Positions 10,713-21,895 of a DNA stretch of 64,000 nt are shown piece after piece. The notes below the pieces were generated by a model. That model made no database searches. It was not told the origin of the DNA and saw only the letters and a program-made list of their open reading frames with translations. Each line of letters opens with the position of its first letter. The first letter of the stretch is position 1. The position numbers were made by a program, and so were the translations under genes. The stretch is from Spongospora subterranea f. sp. subterranea (taxonomy: Eukaryota > Endomyxa: Phytomyxea > Phytomyxea > Plasmodiophorida): positions 1-64,000 of the forward strand of contig JAUGWO010000138.1 in the NCBI GenBank assembly GCA_049724395.1, written 5' to 3'.

Positions 10713-11097
10713 CTATAGACATCGGTAGCAGGTCCTGGATTGGTCTACGACCATATATAGTCAAGTTGATATACCTGGCATTGCTCATGAATTTATTAAT
10801 TTACTCGAAAAGGCAATGAATCGTCATCAGGTCGAGTTCGGACTCGGACAGTTCAGCCGGCAAGATGGACTGATCTGATCAGCAGACATTGTGTAATTGA
10901 ACTACAGCTGAAAGAGTCCCTTTTGAAGCGGACCATCAGGCAATGCGGTTTCACAATCGTGATCAAGGAAAATTCCAAAAAACCATATTCACCTCCTGTA
11001 AACGTTGCCGATCTCAATGGATCATAAAGGAAATCATGACATGATTCAGGTCGATAGATATCAACATCCAGTGATTACTGAACTAGAGATTGCCAAA
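10384..11097. repeat. Large inverted repeat, arms about 295 bp, spacer about 125 bp
   Basis: Bases 10384-10681 match the reverse complement of 10806-11097 over nearly their whole length, with scattered substitutions and small indels (roughly 80% by eye). Shared landmarks are GGCAATCT, TCACTGGATGTTGATAT, CAGGAGGTGAATATG, GGGACTCTTTCAGCTG, and GAGTCCGAACTCGACCTGAT. The left arm overlaps the putative 3' exons of the 7.9-10.7 kb gene; the right arm is a diverged inverted copy. Confidence 0.9.
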
Positions 11098-12363
11098 ACT
11101 AGAGTAAATATCTGTAATAAAGGTAGATCGTCACGCACACACCAGCTGATAGTGATGAATTGAGTATAGCATCTAATACCTCGCTGTGGGAAATAGAATC
11201 ATCCACATCAATATCTTGGGTGATGTTATGCGCCGCCTTCACTGCAGAAGTGGGGTAATCATCCGCTTGTTCCATGTTGCTGGTCATCGATTCGGACGCA
11301 GCCAAATAAGATGAAAGTGTAGTTCGTAACTGTGGCAAGTTGCCGGAACTCTAATGCGAATGGAGAGATGCTCGTTTCAATGGGCTAACACAGACTACAC
11401 TCTTGAAGAGTTTAGACAGCACAAGTTTTTGTCGAATCAAATGAAATGGCACAGTTTTCTTAATCATTAATAATTGGCACAGCTATTGCGACCCAAATAC
11501 GACCACTCATAACCTACGCCAAACGTTTTCATATCGGGACGGTACATTCTGTGTCGCATTGATAAAAGATTGGCGAAAACACATAACAGACGTTTGTTGA
11601 AAAATTGACTATTCGATTCAACTGCTCTGCTGCGAAAGGCTGGAAAATTTGCACCCAGCATCATGAGACCATTATAATGGAACCCGAATTGTTTTGACGA
11701 GAAAGCACGTCATTCCGATCCAAAGAAAGAACCGATGCCCCCTTTGACCTAACATAGTCCAATGTGATCTCCAAACTAAAGTTTGAACAATGAGAGAACA
11801 CCGTGATCGAAAACCACGATATCATCTCGGGCAGCGAAACCTCAACTTGTGGGAGTCGTTTAAGGCGAATGAAATCGTTCATCAAAAACGTCAACGTATC
11901 GCCCATCATAAGGAGAATGTGACCATGACGTGTCGTGTCACATCCCTTCGCTTGCAGACCCAGTAAAGATGTTCAAGCAAACTGCTCGAACGTAATGACG
12001 TGCTTTCTCGTCAAAAAATGAAGATAGTATTCGGGTTCTCTCACAATGGTCTCAGGATGTTGGGCGCAAGATGCAAATTTTCCAACCTTTCGCAGCAGAG
12101 CAGTTGGCAACCGACTCAGTTAAATTGAGCGGCAGTGCTACCGCGAGGTCTCCCCCGACCCCTGCCACGATGCGATTGTGGTGCAGGTGTTGCAATCACA
12201 GCCGCACTCTGTTGAGCCGTTGGCAAATCCGTCGTGACATCCAGTATCAAAGCCATCGCGAAATAAAATGAACAACGATCTGAGAAAGTGAACGGGGTTC
12301 GTTGTTGCATATTACCCAGTAAATGGTTCCTTTAATCTATTCCACAGGTCGTTTTGATGTTTT
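10713..12363. other. Inverted-repeat region with unassigned frames
   Basis: Minus-strand open frames exist at 11099-11338 (MPQLRTTLSSYLAAS), 11467-11664, 11661-11909 (MMGDTLTFLMNDFIRLKRLP) and 12116-12310. The last contains an AT-hook-like RGRGRGRPRGS after LPTAQQSAAVIATPAPQS. They could be exons of one minus-strand gene that begins near 12257 and reads toward the inverted repeat, but I could not join them with confidence. Confidence 0.3.
11618..12107. repeat. Second large inverted repeat, arms about 100-110 bp
   Basis: Bases 11618-11714 match the reverse complement of about 11994-12107. Shared landmarks are CAACTGCTCTGCTGCGAAAGG, here in part as CTGCTCTGCTGCGAAAGG, then GGAAAATTTGCA, TGAGACCATT, GAACCCGAAT and GACGAGAAAGCACGTCATT. 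The loop is about 280 bp. Arms differ by substitutions and a few indels. Confidence 0.85.
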
Positions 12364-12852
12364 TTGTTGATAATCCATATTCTACTGTCATCGTGTTCCA
12401 ATACTGATAGTACCCTGTTTATAGCCCTTGTCGTTCCTTGGTGGTTCCTGCTGTCAAATAATGCCAATGAATGCCGATCGCCGTGTTGTTCCTGTCAATT
12501 GGGAATAATTCTCCACAATGGTGGATGTAGTCTATCGTGTCCCAATGGTGTGAATGGTTCTCCACCCTTCGTCTCTCCCTATATCTGCTTTGTAAATCAT
12601 ATTTCTATCCATCGTTTTCTATATGATGAGGAGTACTCTTTGCCTGAATCATCCCGATTTGTGTTGATCATATACAAAAATGCTGCTATACCGAGCTCGG
12701 ACAGTCTGGTCATTATTTCACATGATATCATTCCGAGCGTCATGTGGCTACGTTTGGCAGAGATCTGGCATGTTGGACGACCTCGGATGCTTGGCGTATG
12801 GGTATATATCTCGCCGTCCCGCTTTGTCTGCAATCACTCCCAATTTTTCTGA
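12364..12852 (+). CDS. Possible hypothetical protein
   Basis: An open frame of 162 residues starting at a TTG-type codon, with the most protein-like part at SIHRFLYDEEYSLPESSRFV followed by an isoleucine-rich segment. Several ATG starts are possible inside it. No motif, no clear splice partner, no family recognised. It may be chance. Confidence 0.25.
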   Translation: MLIIHILLSSCSNTDSTLFIALVVPWWFLLSNNANECRSPCCSCQLGIILHNGGCSLSCPNGVNGSPPFVSPYICFVNHISIHRFLYDEEYSLPESSRFVLIIYKNAAIPSSDSLVIISHDIIPSVMWLRLAEIWHVGRPRMLGVWVYISPSRFVCNHSQFF

Positions 12853-13217
12853 TCGTTTCACATATGTGAACACGTAATTGAATGGAAGCCATTGCTATTG
12901 GTACGATAGGGTGGGGTTCAACCGCATCGCCTTCCAGAATCGATTTTCAGAATTCACTGCGGTTGTTTCGCTACCTTGATTGGCCCTAAACAATCAATAG
13001 ATTCTGTGTCCATTGGTTCTACGAAATTCAGAAGCTGTAATTCGAAATAGCATTACCATAACCTTCGAATATTCTCTGAAGAAGTTCTCTGAGTATCAAT
13101 GAAACGCACACGATCCAAATCAAAGCAACACAAAACAGTGTACGGCATGAGTATGGAGCAGACACGTAGCCAACACAACGACGCGTTTAAACAAAGAAAG
13201 ATCAAGTTTTGTATCGA
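12853..13217. other. Intergenic, 3' flank of the triple-unit gene
   Basis: Nothing recognised. The terminator and polyadenylation signals of the minus-strand gene ending at 13218 should lie here. Confidence 0.4.
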
Positions 13218-16200
13218 TTACTTCTGAGGATGTCTATTTCCTTTGGCTTGAACGCGGCGTGAGCTCAACTTCTTGCGCAAGGAGTACAGATCTTCCTTTA
13301 GACTTCGGCGATTTTCGTCAGAAATCTCGAGTGGGAATGGGACATTATCAGCCCTTGCTTTGCTGACCATTTCCAGATAATGCTTCTTAGCATTCGTGGA
13401 AGATAAAAGAAAGAGTTGCACTGGTACACTTGGATCGATGAAAAATTCAGCGGCGTATGCTTTGACAGCAGCGTTTTCGTCGTCTGACTGGATACTGTCA
13501 AAGAGTTCTTTGACGTATTTGATCGGGCAATCATCAAAATCACGTTCTACAAGAGACCCGAACACTGTATTTAGCCGGATTCCGAACATTTCAAGGGCCT
13601 TTTCCGCGATAATAGAACGAATATATTCGCGATACTTGTCGGAAGACGGCTCTCGCGTAAGACAGGACGAATCGACCACGTAAGGCTGATATGGGTCTCT
13701 TTCGCCGAGCTTTTTGGCCACTCTATGGAGAAACTTCACGCTCGTTTCAGGTGCCAATTTAATATCCTCACAAAACACCATCGCCTTGTGCAACATGGCC
13801 TGGAACAGTTGACGTTCTTCCAGTGGACGGTCTTCTATGTCGCTGTAATACTCTTCCACGAGTTGAGACAGACTAAGATTAAATTCAGAAAGATCGGCAT
13901 TGCGACTTTGGAACTTTTCAATTGTGTCTTTCAAACTCAAAACACTAGAACGTTCTTCTATGTCGCTGTTATACCTGTCCACGAGGTTAGACAGACTAAG
14001 ATCAAATTGGGAAAGACTGGCTTTGCGGATTTGGAACTCCTCAATTGCGTCTTTCAAACGTAAAACACTAGAGAAATGTGACTTCAACGCTCTGAATACG
14101 TTGCCAAGATATTGCTTGGACTGGGACGAAGTTTCCATTACTGAGGCTTGAGCAGGATTAGTGATGACGTTGACAGTTTCGTAAAAAACTTGGCCGCGAA
14201 CAATCTCGTCTCGGTGAAGTAGCTCTGGACCACAGAGTGTGCGAAGAATATTGGCCTTAGACGTGGTGTCCAGAGGAACTCGGGCGACTTCCATTAATAA
14301 TTGTTCCACCATGACCAAATTGAACTTTTTTTGGACATTCTTACAATCATCATCGGATACACAGTCAAAGCAGTTGAGAAACAAAGTCTCGGACTCCTGT
14401 TCAAGGTTAAGCTGGAATTTTGTCAACCATTGATTGTAGTCTGCATGATCATTGTCATCCCCTAAAACACCAGTCGCTAACGCCAAATGATCAATGGCGA
14501 AGAACGTCTGAGAATGTATCTCTCCTTGGGCTTGAACGCGGCTTGAGCTCAATTTCATGCGCAAGGCGTACAAATTTCCCTTTAGATTTTGGAGAGCGTC
14601 AGAAATCTTGAGTGGGAATGGGACATTATCAGCCCTTGCTTTGCTGACCAATTCCAGAAAATACTTCTTAGCATTCGTGGAAGATGAAAGAATGAATTTC
14701 ACTGGTGAACTTGGATCGATGAAAAATTCAGCGGCGTATGCCTTGTCAGCAGCGTTTTCGTCGTCTGACTGGATACTGTCAATGATTTCTTCGACGTATT
14801 TGATCGGGCAATCATCAAAATCACTTTCTACAAGATACCCGGACACTCTATTCAGCAGGACCTTGAACATTTTGAGGGCCTTTTCCGCGACAATGGAACG
14901 AATATATTCGCGATACTTGTCGGAAGACGGCTCTAGCGTAAGACAGGACGAATCGACCACGTAAGGCTGATATGGGTCTCTTTCGCCGAGCTTTTTGGCC
15001 ACTCTATGGAGAAACTTCACGCTCGTTTCAGGTGCCAATTTAATATCCTCACAAAACACCATAGCCTTGTGCAACATGGCCTGGAACAGTTGACGTTCTT
15101 CCAGTGGAAGTTCTTCTATGTCGCTGTTATACTTGTTCACGAGTTAGAGACAGACATGAAGATCGGCAAGACTTAAATTCAGAAAGATCGGCATTGCAGA
15201 CTTTGGAACTTTTCAATTGTGTCTTTCAAACTCAAAAGCACTAGAACGTTCTTCTATGTCGCTGTTATACCTGTCCACGAGGTTAGACAGACTAAGATAA
15301 ATTGGGAAAGACTGGCTTTGCGGATTTGGAACTCCTCAATTGCGTCTTTCAAACGTAAAACACTAGAGAAATGTGACTTCAACGCTCAAATACGTTGTGA
15401 AGATATTGCTTGGACTGGGACGAAGTTTCCATTACTGAGGCTTGAGCAGGATTAGTGATGACGTTGACAGTTTCGTAAAAAACTTGGCCGCGAACAATCT
15501 CGTCTCGGTGAAGTAGCTCTGGACCACAGAGTGTGCGAAGAATATTGGCCTTAGACGTGGTGTCCAGAGGAACTCGGGCGACTTCCATTAATAATTGTTC
15601 CACCATGACCAAATTGAACTTTTTTTGGACATTCTTACAATCATCATCGGATACACAGTCAAAGCAGTTGAGAAACAAAGTCTCGGACTCCTGTTCAAGG
15701 TTAAGCTGGAATTTTGTCAACCATTGATTGTAGTCTGCATGATCATTGTCATCCCCTAAAACACCAGTCGCTAACGCCAAATGATCAATGGCGAAGAACG
15801 TCTGAGAATGTATCTCTCCTTGGGCTTGAACGCGGCTTGAGCTCAATTTCATGCGCAAGGCGTACAAATTTCCCTTTAGATTTTGGAGAGCGTCAGAAAT
15901 CTTGAGTGGGAATGGGACATTATCAGCCCTTGCTTTGCTGACCAATTCCAGAAAATACTTCTTAGCATTCGTGGAAGATGAAAGAATGAATTTCACTGGT
16001 GAACTTGGATCGATGAAAAATTCAGCGGCGTATGCCTTGTCAGCAGCGTTTTCGTCGTCTGACTGGATACTGTCAATGATTTCTTCGACGTATTTGATCG
16101 GGCAATCATCAAAATCACTTTCTACAAGATACCCGGACACTCTATTCAGCAGGACCTTGAACATTTTGAGGGCCTTTTCCGCGACAATGGAACGAATATA

Positions 16201-17214
16201 TTCGCGATACTTGTCGGAAGACGGCTCTAGCGTAAGACAGGACGAATCGACCACGTAAGGCTGATATGGGTCTCTTTCGCCGAGCTTTTTGGCCACTCTA
16301 TGGAGAAACTTCACGCTCGTTTCAGGTGCCAATTTAATATCCTCACAAAACACCATAGCCTTGTGCAACATGGCCTGGAACAGTTGACGTTCTTCCAGTG
16401 GAAGTTCTTCTATGTCGCTGTTATACTTGTTCACGAGTTTAGACAGACGAAGAGTAAATACATGAAGATCGGCATTGCCACTTTGGAACTCCTCAATTGC
16501 GACTTTCAAAAGAAAAGCACTAGAACGTCCTTCTATGTCGCTGTTATACCTGTCCACGAATATAGACAGACTAAGATTAAATTCAGAAAGACTGGATTTG
16601 CCACTTCGGAACTGCTCAATTGCGTAATTCAAAAGCAAAACATTGATACGTTCTTCTATGTCGCTGTTATACCTGTCCACGAGGTTAGACAGACTAAGAG
16701 TAAATTCAGAAAGACTGGCTTTGCCACTTTGGAACTCCTCAATTGCGTCTTTAAAAGGTAAAACACTAGAGAAATGTGACCTCAAAGCTGCAAAGACCTT
16801 GTGAAGATATTGCTTGGAATGGGACGAAGTTTCCATTACTGAGGCTTGAGCAGGATTAGTGATGACGTTGACAGTTTCGTGAAAAACGTGGCTGCGAATA
16901 ATCTCGTCTCGGTGAAGTAGCTCTGGACAACAGAGTTTGTCAAGAATTTGGACCTTAGACGTGGTGTCCAGAGGAACTCGGGCGACTTCCATTAATAATT
17001 GTTTCACCATGACCAAATTGAACTTTTGTTGGCAATTCATACAATCACCATCGTATACACCGTCAAAGTATTTGAGAAACAAAGTCTGCGACGCCTGTTC
17101 GAGGTTGAGCTGGAATGTTATCAACCATTGATCGTAGTCAACATGATCATCGCCATCCCCTAAAACACCAGTCACTAACGCCAAAAGACCAATGGCGAAC
17201 AACATTGCTTTCAT
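13218..17214 (-). CDS. Secreted protein built of three fused gene-length units (frame disturbed at 15.14-15.40 kb)
   Basis: The start chosen is the Met at 17214, giving signal peptide MKAMLFAIGLLALVTGVLG before DGDDHVDYDQWL. The protein is three head-to-tail units, each with part A (QWL-x-FQLNLEQ ... MEVARVPLDTTSK ... VNVITNPAQASVMETSS), part B (41-residue repeats with LSNLVDRYNSDIEER-like ends; three in unit 1, two in unit 3) and part C (PLEERQLFQAMLHKAMVFCE ... DPYQPYVVDSSCL ... KARADNVPFPL). Units 2 and 3 begin FFAIDHLALATGVLGDDNDH, a decayed copy of the signal peptide, so whole genes were fused. The frame is open from 17214 to about 15380 and from about 15140 to 13218. The stretch between is a rearranged B part that shifts frame, by mutation or assembly error. 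No family was recognised. Intact length would be about 1,330 residues; intronless. Confidence 0.75.
14104..16439. repeat. About 1.04-kb duplication without visible difference (offset 1,294 bp)
   Basis: Bases from about 14104 to 15145 recur at about 15398 to 16439. The long blocks compared by eye show no difference, and the translations in several frames are the same. They cover parts C1+A2 and C2+A3 of the gene at 13218-17214. Part C3 (13218-13845) is clearly more diverged, so the duplication is recent, gene-converted, or an assembly effect. Confidence 0.9.
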
Positions 17215-18823
17215 TCTGGCGAAATCAGGGCTAATGGTTACGCAACCAGTTCGGAGTTCAACGCCGTCCCGGCGTCCCCGCAGTTTTACAACACCGTCCT
17301 GTTGCAGTTCGCCGCTAAACACATGACCCGGCGGCAACTCCGCCCTCTTATCCTGAGGACACAACTCATGGGAGCTTACCGGCTGCAGCGTGAGACTTCT
17401 GGCGACACTGCATAAGAAGGTAGCCGCCGCCGCCGCGGTGCAGGCATCGACAAGTCATAGCGGATCAAAGGTTGTCTCGACGCGAATGCGCCAACATTAT
17501 AATAATGCGAGGGGAAGTGCGTAAACGACGTCCTCAAGTGAAGCAGTAGGTTTCAGCACCGTGAGCCAGAGACCGAAATTGGCTCCCGTTACATGTGTCC
17601 TGTCATCCATTTTACTGTTCACTGTGGGAAACGCAAACATCTTTTCCAGTGCCGTTAACAGACAACAGTTGATAGGTTGTAGTCTGTGTTGGTTTCGTGG
17701 AGTCCAAGATGGCCGCGTCTAAGGGCTCTGTTTTGTCCATGGTTTTTATCTGTCGTATTCACTGGCTGATGACAAGGCCGTCTATGCAATTAGGGAGTCG
17801 TTCATCCACAATGTCGTGCATCGGATGTCGCATTATGGGAAAACACAATATCTGGTTGCCGTCAACAGAGAATCGACTGATAGGTTTGTTCAAGGTCGGA
17901 ACTATCATTGAGACAACCACAACAATAGTTAGTCGCCCATGTGATGCAGCCATAGGCAGAGATTTCTGGGGTAATTATCACTGCAAACTTAACTTCATAT
18001 AATGTTTTGGGGCAAAGGCATTTTCCAGGACTCGCTGGACGTTTTCCGAACTCGTTCAGCTGGTCCATTCGGAACTCTGCTCGCAACTCCTATCGTTATA
18101 TCGATGCTTCTGGCGTCAAAGGATGTTGTCAACGCGATACGCATCCGTAAACCGGTCGGAACTGCGAGCCAATTCTTGGATTGTGTTGACACAATGTTGT
18201 CGAGTTCTTTAAAGTAAAATGTGCAGATATACCGTGAAATGCCTTTGCTGCTCCCCAGAATATCTCGATATTTGAATTCGCAATGATATTCAGGACAGAA
18301 ATCGATGGAATTATCCCTCTTCGATTGAAGTTTTTCGAGGCCATTCCATCTTTTACTCAAAAACCGGTTCTTCCATCAATAAATACAGACACAGTTTTCC
18401 ATTTTAACTCACTTGAAGCCCTTGGAATGTCCATTTTCAGTGCTCAGGATCTGTTCGATGCGTTCTCCGTACTGCAGCTGATTCGACGATTCGCCCTCCA
18501 TCGTTCAGACTTACAGACAGAGTGTCAGGAACAATTTGACTTGCGTTATTTCAAAGCTGAACTTCATCGACCAATCTCGTCAGCGCCGTAACTCGGGTGC
18601 GGAAGCACATGGATTGGAAACAACGGGCAGAAACGCGATGGTTTCAGTCAAATCAAGACCGGGTCGGACTTCCAGCCAGACCCGCCATAAACAAATTGTT
18701 GTCACTTGTTTGCCAGGAGTTGCGGTGATGTATATCATAATCCGGTGCTCCCGCTGACTGATCAATGCTAATTCCAACTAGATTGGCAATTTCTGGGAAT
18801 CAAACCGAGGACCACATTTTTCC
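17215..18823. other. GC-richer upstream region, then ambiguous coding on both strands
   Basis: 17215-17690 should hold the promoter of the minus-strand triple-unit gene and is locally GC-rich. From 17.7 to 18.6 kb the plus strand has protein-like segments (AVYAIRESFIHNVVHRMSHY near 17780-17870; TPIVISMLLASKDVVNAIRI at 18080-18150; SIFSAQDLFDAFSVLQLIRR at 18430-18490). A 121-residue minus-strand frame also runs from 18360 to 17995. I cannot decide between them, and no family fits either. Confidence 0.3.
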
Positions 18824-19055
18824 ATGGGGCAACCGCTGCTTGTTGCACTAAAGGCCGCTCCGATCCCTTTACGAAAACGGCAATTATTGTCACAATTAGC
18901 ATTGATCGCCGAATGTTTCACACCGGTTGATATGCTGGTAGCCACTCGGCCCTCGGCCCGAGCTGCGAATCCATCTTCTGACGCAAGTATCTGTAGGGAA
19001 ATTCATCTGTTTCCGGGTAGAATTTGACATTGATTCTATTAACAAGCACTACACA
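18824..19055. other. 5' flank of the SMP-like gene
   Basis: A 67-codon plus-strand frame starts with ATG at 18824 (MGQPLLVALKAAPIPLRKRQ) and stops at 19027. It has no motif and could be an upstream frame in the leader of the next gene. Confidence 0.25.
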
Positions 19056-19226
19056 ATGGGTAAAGGCGATGCGTCCGGAAAGACAAGCATGACTCAAGAG
19101 GCGGCATCGAGGGTGCAATCCGCTGCCGATAAGAACCCACAGTCGGCGTCGGCCACTTCTGGTTTCAAGGAACGTGCTTCTTCGGCATCTGCCAAGAATG
19201 CACCAACGCAACCAGGACAAAAATAA
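19056..19226 (+). CDS. Small SMP/LEA-like stress protein (56 residues)
   Basis: Intronless 56-residue frame starting MGKGDASGKTSMTQEAASRV, followed by QSAADKNPQSASATSGFKER and ending in A/S/K-rich sequence and a TAA at 19224. It is rich in Ala, Ser, Gln and Lys, without Cys or Trp. The pattern MTxEAASRxQSA ... SGFxxRAxSAxAKN matches small fungal proteins with a seed-maturation-protein (SMP) segment, thought to be disordered protectants in desiccation or spores. The start has an ACACAATGG context. The function rests on similarity of pattern remembered from fungi. Confidence 0.6.
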   Translation: MGKGDASGKTSMTQEAASRVQSAADKNPQSASATSGFKERASSASAKNAPTQPGQK

Positions 19227-19371
19227 TGGGGTTCAACCTATTTGAAGGTTCAGCGTAATCTCAATAAACATTTGAGGACCGATTGGTCAAGTGGTACAAA
19301 CAAAATCATGCCAATCCGGCGAAATGCTGTGCTTGATTCCAACTCTGTAGTTCATTGAAACAATTGCAGTG

Positions 19372-19500
19372 ATGGGATTTTTGATGTGGGCAACAGCACT
19401 GCGAGGTATACAGTATGGAATTGCACATACCCAATGGCGCCGCGAGGATGATCATCATCATGGCGAAAATTACAGACGATCACCAGAACTGGACGACTGA
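19372..19500 (+). CDS. Possible small membrane or mitochondrial protein exon
   Basis: ATG at 19372 follows a clear acceptor (ATTGCAG). The 42 codons read MGFLMWATALRGIQYGIAHT, then a charged tail RREDDHHHGENYRRSPELDD and stop. A preceding exon (EDRLVKWYKQNHANPAKC, about 19272-19328) joins in frame across a 41-nt intron GTGCTTG...TTGCAG. The 5' end was not found. The layout (short helix, charged tail) resembles small respiratory-chain accessory proteins, but no family is claimed. Confidence 0.35.
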   Translation: MGFLMWATALRGIQYGIAHTQWRREDDHHHGENYRRSPELDD

Positions 19501-21895
19501 ACCACCGTCGCAAACTGAAGTCAACTCGCGCGCCTGCAGGCACCTGTGCAGGTAAAAATGACGATTTTCTTGATTGAGATTTCCCGATTCGGTTATTGCA
19601 TATGAATCGAATATATTAGGCAAGATGATGAGGTCCACGAACGAAGAAAGAGGTCAATCGTTCTCGTTTATAGGCGACGCGCTGCCAGTTCAAGACCGAT
19701 TTGAGTCCATGGTATCCTAAACAACATGATCTGAGAGTTTATTCGTGGTTATTTCCTCGCTGCGGTTCATCGGTAATGTACTCCAAAACCCTTCAGGGAA
19801 ATTCCGATGGGAACAACACAAACCCGGTCTGAATTGATGAGTTTGTTTGATGTAGTTGGTTTTTATAGATTGTGGGAACAAATTACAGTGAAGTTGGTTG
19901 ATGTGTATTGTGAGAGGTCTGCTGATGGGTAATCCACCCAATATTGATGCTGTTGATTGGCCCTTTCTAGGGGTCTCAACGGGCCTAGGGATCGAACCCG
20001 ATCCCGTTTCCGCTTCCAAACCTTCGCCGAGGGCTGTCGAAAATCGCCACCACTGCAGTGTTTGCCAACACGAATTCTGAATTCCAGCTCCATCTGACAC
20101 ATATAACTTCTCAATCGATCTTCAACTTGGTTCGATTCCTCCAATTCGCACCATTCATCCACTAGCTGGTTCCAGGGATCGGTTCTGGGAGATTATCTTC
20201 TCCCGTGATCTTGTCCAAAACAATCTTTGCCCGAGCCGTTGATCTCCCCTGATCTCAGAGTTACCTTTCATAGTTTGTCCATGATTGGTTCCCGAATTAT
20301 AAGCAACATGTCAACAGCAATTTTGCTAACCATTTTGACAATCCGTGCTGAAACCCAAAGTTCAGGTTGATCTTCAATCAGACCCGAACCAATATTGGAT
20401 TGTTCAACGTCGGTAGATAAAACGAGATCGCGCCACTTCGGTTTTGGAAATTGACAAGCACTTTCCCAAGCGAGATCCCGAAATCAAGTCTGTCTTTCCG
20501 GTTTTTCGAAATGGTGTATGGACAGGGACTTAAAAGAATAATTGTTTGCTGAACACGACTACCAAAACCTCACGGGCGATCGCAACAAACTATTGTTCCT
20601 CGATAAGATACTGTTCGTCAACACTGTCCATGCACACGTCGGACAGCCAAAAGCACAGCTTGATTTGGAACATCGCGCTCGGGGATATTCGACATGATGA
20701 TTATTGGGGATGTACTCTTCGATTTCAACCCCGAATTCTCGCGCCTTCGTGCTCTGTCGTTATTTCGTGCAATACGAACAACCGAAGGTCAGGACAAAAC
20801 ATGGGCCTGCCGACCACCCTGACCAGCCACATTCTCGTCATCAGAGTTGAAACTCGGTCACTTTCCAAGCGCGATCACCACATTACCACAATGTATTTTT
20901 AAGGAAATATCACGATGGATAATTCGGGTTTGCGCGTTGTCGCCAATGTTGTTGAAGACCTTCAACACAACGGCAACGACCAAAACGGTCGCCACCCGAC
21001 GATTACCATCGTCCATGTCCGACAATCGCCATACTCCGCCATTCGTCGCGAATTACTGAACCAGTTGACATCTCTGTTGTGTCTCCGACCACATTTGATT
21101 TTTCTGGCTCACGCTTTGAAGAAGATTGCCCAGTTTCGACATCGAGTACCGGGAAGAAGTCGCTGTCGAATGGCTCAGGAGAACGGTGGATCTCTGGGAT
21201 TATCGATTTTTTGGCGTCGTCAGCGGCCAGTCCTTGTCGCCACACAAGTGGACATCGCAGTAAACCACAGAATGAGAAGGGAAATACTGGCCCGAGGATA
21301 TGAGTTGGTTAACAGCCAGATCCCGCTCAGATCAGGTTCCCAGCCTTGAACCTCGTCGGTTGTCCATCTATCCTTTGAATGTGAAGCGGTGTTGGGGCTG
21401 GTCGTGATAATCGCTGGCATCGAATCCGATCACCACAGGTGTAAAACAGCATGGAGACGTCAGCGTCGCCACACTCATCACGACCGCTATATTGTTTTCA
21501 GATCTTGGTCCAGGAACAGGCAAAATTTACAAATACAAAAGGAACAGGAAAAGCATAACCGATCGTACCTGGGAACCTTCAAAACCGCAACACTTTCGTC
21601 GGCCACTCCGGCGTTCAAAACTGTTGTCGATTTCCACCGCTCTCAAGGAATATATGATGGTGATGGAAACAGAATTCACCACCGAAATAATGGCCAATAC
21701 GAAAAATCGAGCAGACAATTGGCGTAATCAGGGTGATACGCCAAGATCTCTCTCCTTGATCGAACGCCCACAAATCTACGTTCTGTATCAGTTCGCCTAC
21801 TCTGCCTTTCACAAGCGCCATTGATTTACAAGCGCCATTGAATCGCAAGTTGTTGTTGTTAAGGAAAATGTATTGAACATTGGTTAGTCGAGTAA
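19501..21895. other. Low-coding stretch
   Basis: Several protein-like fragments lie on the plus strand in changing frames (VLKPKVQVDLQSDPNQYWIV at 20350-20410; GDRNKLLFLDKILFVNTVHA at 20570-20640). Longer open frames at 20546-21349 lack motifs. They may be remains of a decayed gene or element that I could not identify. Nothing here is supported as an intact gene. Confidence 0.3.

Noticed and set aside
13396-16761. Plus-strand frames opposite the triple-unit gene
   Set aside because: They repeat exactly with the duplication and lack start context or motifs; they are shadows of the minus-strand gene.
19975-20015. A tRNA on the minus strand (GGGTTCGATCCCT resembles a T-arm)
   Set aside because: No matching D-arm, anticodon stem or acceptor pairing in the expected 70-90 bp.
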